Shown here: one piece after another, positions 1 through 5,361 of the stretch
Position numbering within the stretch: position 1 is the first letter of the stretch
Layout: every line of letters starts with the position of its first letter
NCBI GenBank assembly: GCA_018825725.1
Contig: JAHKBC010000305.1
Location: 1-5,361, forward strand
Direction: 5' to 3'
Source of the DNA: Candidatus Omnitrophota bacterium
Lineage (GTDB): Bacteria; Omnitrophota; Gorgyraeia; Gygaellales; Profunditerraquicolaceae
DNA: 5,361 bases
Made by a program: the position numbers and the translations under genes
Notes under the pieces: generated by a model
Databases searched by the model: none
What the model saw: the letters and a program-made list of their open reading frames with translations, nothing else
What the model was told of the DNA's origin: nothing

Positions 1-356
1 AATTCTATCCCTTCCAGACTAATGATATCTTTATCTTTAACTCCCCTGACATCCGCCTTAAGGGTAAAAGAAATACCCGCAAATCCCGACAAATTCAGGT
101 TAGGGTCGTTTAAGAAATCGCGTTCCCTGTTATGTATATATACGGGAACAGAAAATTTATGCGCGCTGCCAATATGGTCAAAATGTCCGTGAGTAAGAAT
201 AACCAGGCCCGCGCGCAATTTATGCCTGGATAGAACTGCCCTGATCTTGGGCTCCTCATCACCAGGGTCGATTATTACCGCGCTTTGTGCGAATTTAGCC
301 GCCAATATATAGCAATTGGTTTGCACAAAACCGACAACTACGCACTCTAATATCAT
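1..356 (-). CDS. MBL-fold metallo-hydrolase, 5' part (3' end beyond window)
   Basis: The N-terminal 118 codons of a metallo-beta-lactamase-fold hydrolase of the glyoxalase II-like group; the gene continues past base 1. Seen: residues 12-18 read QTNCYIL, the usual first strand of this group; residues 28-32 read IIDPG; residues 55-63 read THGHFDHIG, the HxHxDH motif whose His56, His58, Asp60 and His61 bind the two metal ions. The later metal ligands lie outside the window. These enzymes are usually cytoplasmic hydrolases of thioesters or related esters; the true substrate cannot be told from this half. The start is the ATG at 356-354, which overlaps the TGA of the upstream lipoprotein gene as ATGA. 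An AAGGGG Shine-Dalgarno sequence lies 8 bases upstream. The overlap implies translational coupling. Family call is firm; calling it gloB would be unsupported. Confidence 0.88.
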   Translation of the reverse strand, partial: MILECVVVGFVQTNCYILAAKFAQSAVIIDPGDEEPKIRAVLSRHKLRAGLVILTHGHFDHIGSAHKFSVPVYIHNRERDFLNDPNLNLSGFAGISFTLKADVRGVKDKDIISLEGIE

Positions 357-862
357 AAAAAAGACCCCTTAATCTTCTCATAAGAAAAATCTCTTATAAT
401 ATTCAACTTTATCTGCTCAGCAGTGAGGCGATTATAGGTAATATAAATTCCATAAGGGTCACGTTTGACCAATGCCTCTAAATCAGCCAATCTTTTAATC
501 TGCCTTTCTAAAAATACCCTTTTATTCTCCGGCAATAATTTTTTAATTTCATCCAGATATTTAAACGCCTCCTTTAAACAATCTAATTGTTTTTTATGAT
601 TCATCATAGCCTTATCAGTAAGAGAACTGATTAATTCATCATGCCAGCTCTTCCAATAAAGAAAATTTTGGCGGTAAAGTTCGTCCCTGGGTTCTTGAAG
701 CGCCTGATATACTTCCGGTATCAGGACTAATTCAGTTTTTTGATATTTATCTTTTTTAGGCTTGCGGGTAAATTTACGCACAAAGGCCTCACAACCCGTA
801 AGACTGATAACCATAAATATAATTAGTACATATTTGATAGTGCTTAGCACGTGCTGCTTCAT
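353..862 (-). CDS. Small lipoprotein of unknown function
   Basis: A 169-residue protein I cannot assign to a functional family. Seen: a short basic N-terminus (Lys2, His4, Lys10), a hydrophobic stretch at about residues 11-20, and a lipobox LTGC at 21-24, so Cys24 should be lipidated after signal peptidase II cleavage. The residue after the cysteine is Glu, not Asp, which under the E. coli Lol rule favours the outer membrane. A strongly basic segment follows (FVRKFTRKPKK, 27-37). The remainder is charged and probably mostly alpha-helical, with a tryptophan-containing patch YWKSWHDEL at 69-77 and a Lys/Leu/Glu-rich helix-like region at about 84-130. No enzyme motif is visible. The start is supported by AAGGAG 8 bases upstream. 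It lies 57 bases after ligA and overlaps the MBL-fold gene by 4 bases. The layout recalls small lipoproteins of Omnitrophota-like genomes, but that is memory, not a search. Confidence 0.85.
   Translation of the reverse strand: MKQHVLSTIKYVLIIFMVISLTGCEAFVRKFTRKPKKDKYQKTELVLIPEVYQALQEPRDELYRQNFLYWKSWHDELISSLTDKAMMNHKKQLDCLKEAFKYLDEIKKLLPENKRVFLERQIKRLADLEALVKRDPYGIYITYNRLTAEQIKLNIIRDFSYEKIKGSFL
365..370 (-). promoter_or_regulatory. Ribosome binding site of the MBL-fold gene
   Basis: AAGGGG on the minus strand, 8 bases before the ATG at 356. It lies inside the last codons of the lipoprotein gene. It fixes the start codon of a gene that the window truncates at its other end. Confidence 0.6.
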
Positions 863-870
863 TTGATCAT

Positions 871-876
871 CTCCTT
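871..876 (-). promoter_or_regulatory. Ribosome binding site of the lipoprotein gene
   Basis: AAGGAG on the minus strand, 8 bases before the ATG at 862. A second ATG directly after the AAGGAG is out of frame and meets a stop at its fourth codon, so the later ATG, which gives a proper signal peptide, is the start. Confidence 0.65.
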
Positions 877-882
877 ATCCGC

Positions 883-895
883 TTAAGCCGCTTAA
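883..895 (-). repeat. Small palindrome in the ligA-lipoprotein gap
   Basis: TTAAGC and GCTTAA arms flank a single central base. The palindrome is part of a 9-base imperfect tandem repeat (CCGCTTAAG then CCGCTTAAA on the plus strand, 879-896). It lies between the ligA stop and the lipoprotein Shine-Dalgarno sequence. The one-base centre makes it a poor RNA hairpin and no U-tract follows, so it is not a terminator. It may be a protein-binding site or chance. Confidence 0.3.
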
Positions 896-901
896 ATTTA
901 T

Positions 902-3647
<2,746 letters not shown>

Positions 3648-3650
3648 AGG

Positions 3651-3926
3651 TTATTCGAAACGGATTTCAAAATCTTTATATTCGCCGCTCGCCGCAAGCC
3701 ACTGACTTTGCGTATCTTGAATATAACGGCTGAATTGGGTATTTATTTTTACTAAAAAACTTTTGAGGGCATCCTCTTCGGCCTCAGCTACAATTTCAAC
3801 CCTGCCATCACGCAAGTTGGCTACCCAACCACAGATACCGGTTTCGTCAGCAATTTCCCTGGCTGTATACCGAAAACCCACTCCCTGTACCTGGCCGCTA
3901 ATATATATATGCAGCTGTTTTTTCAT
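3651..3926 (-). CDS. acyP: Acylphosphatase
   Basis: A 91-residue cytoplasmic acylphosphatase, the normal length for the family, hydrolysing carboxyl-phosphate mixed anhydrides such as acetyl phosphate or 1,3-bisphosphoglycerate. Seen: the first signature GQVQGVGFR at 11-19, with catalytic Arg19 binding the phosphate, and the second signature GWVANLRDGRVEI at 33-45, with Asn37 positioning the attacking water. The order fits the alpha/beta sandwich fold. A stop codon (TAG) directly precedes the ATG in frame, so this is the first possible ATG start. No good Shine-Dalgarno sequence is visible before it, which is odd for the first gene of an operon and could mean weak expression or initiation on a short leader. 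It probably leads the acyP-phosphoesterase-ligA-lipoprotein-hydrolase operon. Confidence 0.95.
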   Translation of the reverse strand: MKKQLHIYISGQVQGVGFRYTAREIADETGICGWVANLRDGRVEIVAEAEEDALKSFLVKINTQFSRYIQDTQSQWLAASGEYKDFEIRFE

Positions 3927-3954
3927 CTAAAACTTAAACATAGTAATTCCGGAT

Positions 3955-3960
3955 AGTATA
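3955..3960 (-). promoter_or_regulatory. Candidate -10 box upstream of acyP
   Basis: TATACT on the minus strand (5 of 6 to the sigma70 -10 consensus), 28 bases upstream of the acyP ATG. It would give a transcript starting near 3948 with a leader of about 22 bases. No convincing -35 box lies 16-18 bases further upstream, only a T-rich stretch, so the call is tentative. If false, the operon would depend on read-through from the tRNA transcript. Confidence 0.3.
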
Positions 3961-3995
3961 CTCAAACGCCAGAAAAGAAAAACACTACGGGATAA

Positions 3996-4119
3996 ATTTA
4001 ATCGGGGCGGACAGACTTGCCCGCCAAACTGCCTTGGCGGGTCCGCCACACTTTGTGGCGGAAACTTTTAAAGGACTTCTCTGTCCGCGTGCATCATTTA
4101 ATCGGGGCGGACAGACTTG
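3996..4119. repeat. 24-bp exact direct repeat: tRNA-Pro 3' end and its second copy
   Basis: Bases 3996-4019 are identical to 4096-4119, a spacing of exactly 100 bp. The copy at 4096-4119 contains the 3' 18 bases of the tRNA-Pro gene (part of the T loop, the 3' T stem, the acceptor 3' strand and A73) plus 6 downstream bases. The copy at 3996-4019 has no tRNA body attached: beyond the repeat the sequence becomes palindromic. A duplicated tRNA 3' end is the usual form of an integrase attachment site, but no integrase or cargo gene is present in the 76 bases between the copies. Confidence 0.85.
4020..4062. repeat. Two adjacent GC-rich palindromes downstream of tRNA-Pro
   Basis: Two perfect 8-bp stems lie back to back. 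At 4020-4041 CCCGCCAA and TTGGCGGG surround a 6-base loop; at 4042-4062 TCCGCCAC and GTGGCGGA surround a 5-base loop. An outer 8-bp pair (4007-4014 with 4081-4088) can enclose both, giving a three-stem cloverleaf-like fold on either strand. No U-tract follows on either strand, so neither is a canonical terminator. The form resembles dispersed palindromic repeats found in many copies in some genomes, which one window cannot show. Confidence 0.75.
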
Positions 4120-4176
4120 AACTGTCGACCTCAACGTCCCGAACGTTGCGCTCTAGCCAAACTGAGCCACGCCCCG
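4102..4176 (-). tRNA. tRNA-Pro (anticodon CGG)
   Basis: A complete 75-base cloverleaf ending at A73. Seen on the minus strand: acceptor CGGGGCG paired with CGCCCCG (7 of 7), T8 G9, D stem GCTC/GAGC with a 10-base loop containing GG, anticodon stem CAACG/CGTTG, anticodon loop TTCGGGA, 5-base variable region, T stem GACAG/CTGTC and T loop TTCAAGT. The anticodon at 34-36 is CGG, reading CCG proline codons, with the usual G37. C1-G72 together with A73 is the standard bacterial proline identity pattern. CCA is not encoded (ATTA follows), so it must be added by nucleotidyltransferase. It sits between ribE and acyP. The sequence downstream (4081-4088) can pair with the 3' T stem and adjoining acceptor bases, which might compete with folding of the precursor. 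Confidence 0.97.
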
Positions 4177-4182
4177 TGATTT

Positions 4183-4212
4183 TCTATATTTTCTAATTAC
4201 CAAAAAAGTCAT
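4183..4212 (-). promoter_or_regulatory. Candidate promoter close to tRNA-Pro
   Basis: On the minus strand ATGACT (4 of 6 to the -35 consensus), an 18-base spacer and TATAGA as -10, ending 6 bases before the tRNA. Transcription would begin at or within a base or two of the mature 5' end, leaving almost no leader for RNase P. Such near-leaderless tRNA promoters exist but are less common, so this competes with the promoter at 4297-4325. Confidence 0.3.
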
Positions 4213-4296
4213 CCCGAGCTTTTTATATAATTATTATTATAAGCAAGGGACAATATCAAACTTACCGGTCAAAAACGAAGTATATATTATTTGTTT

Positions 4297-4325
4297 AGTA
4301 TAACAGAAAAAGGCGGGAAAAACAA
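4297..4325 (-). promoter_or_regulatory. Candidate sigma70-type promoter upstream of tRNA-Pro
   Basis: On the minus strand TTGTTT, an optimal 17-base spacer, then TATACT (5 of 6). It begins 30 bases after the ribE stop and would start transcripts near 4290, about 114 bases before the tRNA, perhaps continuing into acyP. The -35 box is only half matched. The 178 bases between tRNA and ribE otherwise hold only AT-rich sequence and no gene that I can see. Confidence 0.45.
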
Positions 4326-4354
4326 GAATAGAAACTAAGGGAACAGTTCCTATC

Positions 4355-4918
4355 TTACCTTCTCTTGGCCAACATATCAAATTCAATATTGACCTTATGC
4401 GATGGGCCTTTGAATCCTAAGGTGGTATTCTTTAAGGTGTGCGGGATAATATAAACAGTAAAACTCGAAGATCTTTTATCGGCTATAGTCAGGCTAATGC
4501 CATCAACGGCAACCGAACCTTTAGGCAAAATGTAACACATGAACTTATTTGGTACAGCTATTTCAAACCCAAGGTTACCTTGCAGATAATTTTTCTTGCG
4601 GATAATTCCCAAGCAATCAACATGCCCGCTGACAAAGTGGCCGGATACCCTGTCTCCAACTTTTAAACTCCGCTCTAAATTTACCTTATCCCCAAATTTA
4701 AGCAAGCCCAGGTTAGTTACCTTGAGTGTCTCAGGAATAGCCTCAAAAGATAAAATCTCTTTCTTGATTATAGTAAGACACACCCCATTAACCGCAACAC
4801 TATCGCCTATCTTAACATCTTCGGTTACTTTATCTGCCTTGATCTCAAGGACAGAATTATTTCCTATCCGGGAAATCTTCCTGACTTCTCCAAGTTCTTC
4901 AATTATCCCCGAAAACAT
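4355..4918 (-). CDS. ribE: Riboflavin synthase (alpha chain)
   Basis: The last enzyme of riboflavin synthesis: it dismutates two 6,7-dimethyl-8-ribityllumazine molecules into riboflavin and the pyrimidinedione that is recycled; cytoplasmic, normally a homotrimer. The 187 residues are slightly shorter than E. coli's roughly 213. Two homologous lumazine-binding barrels are seen: 1-97 (MFSGIIEELG start, VAVNGVCLTI at 41-50 with conserved Cys47, FEAIPETLKVTNLG at 58-71) and about 98-187 (GHVD at 98-101, VAVDGISLTI at 136-145, HTLKNTTLG at 160-168, VNIEFDMLAKR at the end). The ATG at 4918 is certain because the N-terminus matches the family and an in-frame TAA lies 15 bases upstream (4936-4934) with no other start between. 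No Shine-Dalgarno sequence lies at normal distance; the nearest is 51 bases upstream beyond a hairpin. Called ribC in E. coli naming. Confidence 0.97.
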   Translation of the reverse strand: MFSGIIEELGEVRKISRIGNNSVLEIKADKVTEDVKIGDSVAVNGVCLTIIKKEILSFEAIPETLKVTNLGLLKFGDKVNLERSLKVGDRVSGHFVSGHVDCLGIIRKKNYLQGNLGFEIAVPNKFMCYILPKGSVAVDGISLTIADKRSSSFTVYIIPHTLKNTTLGFKGPSHKVNIEFDMLAKRR

Positions 4919-4959
4919 AAGTGAGCAGATAACTTATGGAAGCAGCAAAGCTGCGACAT
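4903..4959 (-). CDS. Possible leader peptide overlapping the ribE start
   Basis: An 18-codon ORF, MSQLCCFHKLSAHLCFRG, starting at an ATG 10 bases after the strong GGAGGAGG and ending at TAA 16 bases inside ribE, in a different frame from ribE. It is the only ATG well placed for that Shine-Dalgarno sequence. Ribosomes translating it would melt the hairpin at 4929-4966 and stop close to the ribE ATG, which could allow reinitiation on ribE. The peptide has two adjacent cysteines but no run of one amino acid typical of attenuation leaders. It could also be a by-product of a 41-base insertion that separated the Shine-Dalgarno sequence from ribE. Translation is inferred only. Confidence 0.35.
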   Translation of the reverse strand: MSQLCCFHKLSAHLCFRG

Positions 4960-4966
4960 AAGTTAT
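4929..4966 (-). promoter_or_regulatory. Hairpin between the Shine-Dalgarno sequence and ribE start
   Basis: On the mRNA ATAACTTATG pairs perfectly with CATAAGTTAT (10 bp), topped after a small internal loop by GCAGC/GCTGC around a 3-base loop. The hairpin starts 3 bases after GGAGGAGG and ends 10 bases before the ribE ATG, so folding would shorten the effective spacing from 51 to about 13 bases, as described for phage T4 gene 38. A competing hairpin pairs CATAAGT (4938-4932) with ACTTATG (4922-4916), which contains the ribE start codon. No U-tract follows, so it is not a terminator. Confidence 0.65.
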
Positions 4967-4969
4967 AGA

Positions 4970-4977
4970 CCTCCTCC
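4970..4977 (-). promoter_or_regulatory. Strong displaced Shine-Dalgarno sequence
   Basis: GGAGGAGG, preceded by AAA, is the strongest ribosome binding site in the window. It lies 10 bases from the leader ATG at 4959 and 51 bases from the true ribE ATG at 4918, with the hairpin between. Such a match is unlikely to be idle, so it serves the leader ORF, ribE through the folded hairpin, or both. Confidence 0.7.
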
Positions 4978-5005
4978 TTTATTATTATGGCGTCTGCGAA
5001 CTTAT

Positions 5006-5081
5006 CCAGCACCTTTTAAGCATTCAGATATTAAAAGAATACTTATGAATTTAAATTATTGAGTTATTTAGAAGGTGCTGG
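5006..5081 (-). repeat. 10-bp inverted repeat after ribD enclosing a 56-base AT-rich loop
   Basis: On the mRNA CCAGCACCTT (5081-5072), beginning 1 base after the ribD TAA, pairs perfectly with AAGGTGCTGG (5015-5006). The loop can form a second stem, TTTAAATTC with GAATGCTTAAA (9 bp with a 2-base bulge; one base is shared with the outer stem). No U-tract follows, so it is not a standard terminator. It could be an mRNA-stabilising or regulatory structure in the ribD-ribE gap, or a small element with terminal inverted repeats; no target-site duplication is visible at its ends. Confidence 0.6.
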
Positions 5082-5082
5082 G

Positions 5083-5361
5083 TTAATTTATCGGATACCC
5101 TTCTATTAAAAAATCCTCTCCGAATCGCCTTAATTTTATATCCCTTAACTTTATTGCCTGTTCAATGCGCGCTATGCCTTTGCCCATCACCGAGCTGGTA
5201 GCCTCTTTTCCTCCGATAATCTTGGGACTGATAAAAAACATAATCTTATCCACCAGTTTTTCGTCAAACAAAGAGCCGATAAGCGTTCCACCTCCTTCTA
5301 CGAGTATAGAACTTATCTGGTCTTTAGCCAATTTTTTAAGCAAATCCTTGAGATTAATTTC
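5083..5361 (-). CDS. ribD: RibD C-terminal reductase domain, 3' part (5' end beyond window)
   Basis: The last 92 codons of the riboflavin biosynthesis deaminase/reductase; the frame is open to the window edge, so the TTG at 5343 is an internal leucine and not the start. The domain reduces 5-amino-6-ribosylamino-pyrimidinedione phosphate with NADPH to the ribitylamino compound, an early step of riboflavin synthesis. Seen: ILVEGGGTLIGSLFDEKLVD followed by FFISPKIIGG, the hallmark RibD_C block with the glycine-rich cofactor-binding loop, and the closing GEDFLIEGYPIN. The deaminase domain expected upstream lies outside the window. The gene precedes ribE on the same strand with a 164-base structured gap, consistent with a rib operon. 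Any FMN riboswitch would be expected before the operon's first gene, outside this window. Confidence 0.94.
   Translation of the reverse strand, partial: EINLKDLLKKLAKDQISSILVEGGGTLIGSLFDEKLVDKIMFFISPKIIGGKEATSSVMGKGIARIEQAIKLRDIKLRRFGEDFLIEGYPIN

Noticed and set aside
3996..4019. A second tRNA gene or tRNA pseudogene
   Set aside because: Only the last 18 bases of the tRNA are repeated; no D arm, anticodon arm or 5' acceptor strand precedes them.
4020..4062. The GC-rich hairpins as rho-independent terminators of the tRNA transcript
   Set aside because: The stems are good, but no U-tract follows either hairpin on the minus strand or the plus strand.
4218..4252. Promoter in the AT-rich stretch upstream of tRNA-Pro (TTGATA, several TATAAT-like words)
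   Set aside because: No pair of -35 and -10 boxes has both good matches and a 16-18 base spacer; the -10-like words come from a TAA repeat.
4340..4350. Terminator after ribE (GGAAC/GTTCC palindrome)
   Set aside because: The usable stem is only 4 bp with a 3-base loop, and the U-rich run begins too far downstream for an intrinsic terminator.
4439..4961. Two plus-strand ORFs opposite ribE (75 and 121 codons)
   Set aside because: They overlap each other and the conserved ribE frame, and look like shadow frames with no family signature.
4919..5082. FMN riboswitch before ribE
   Set aside because: The conserved FMN-element sequence blocks are absent. The interval folds differently, and such a riboswitch normally precedes the first gene of the operon, outside this window.
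5083..5343. A separate small gene starting at the TTG at 5343
   Set aside because: The frame stays open to the window edge and the product matches only the last part of RibD, so it is a truncated ribD and not an 86-residue protein.

Overview
The window is a compact bacterial segment in which every gene I can support lies on the minus strand. It is AT-leaning, with short gaps, one start/stop overlap and no insertion sequence, CRISPR array or rRNA. A lipoprotein with a clear lipobox points to an envelope with lipoprotein sorting, probably Gram-negative. The lipoprotein and the overall style remind me of uncultivated Omnitrophota-like (PVC-related) genomes, but that is an impression and the sequence here cannot prove it.

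In transcription order (high to low coordinates) the window opens with the 3' end of ribD, the C-terminal reductase domain of the riboflavin deaminase/reductase. A 164-base interval follows, and then complete ribE (riboflavin synthase). The two enzymes act at an early and the final step of riboflavin synthesis. The ribD-ribE interval is unusually rich in structure. It has a 10-bp inverted repeat just after the ribD stop, a very strong Shine-Dalgarno sequence 51 bases too far from the ribE start, a strong hairpin in between, five mutually complementary copies of a 6-7 base word, and an 18-codon leader ORF that overlaps the ribE start. I consider it the most interesting part of the window.

Next comes a 428-base stretch without protein genes. 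It holds two candidate promoters, a tRNA-Pro(CGG), and just downstream of the tRNA an exact second copy of its 3' end. The two copies are exactly 100 bp apart and bracket a pair of GC-rich palindromes, which looks like an attachment-site scar or a palindromic repeat insertion.

The rest reads as one tightly packed operon: acyP (acylphosphatase), a calcineurin-like metallophosphoesterase, ligA (NAD-dependent DNA ligase, complete and apparently intact), a small lipoprotein of unknown function, and the 5' part of a metallo-beta-lactamase-fold hydrolase that runs off the window. Gaps are 3, 1 and 57 bases, then a 4-base ATGA overlap. Apart from ligA, the members are small phosphate-ester or hydrolase enzymes with no obvious common pathway, so the grouping looks like housekeeping co-transcription.
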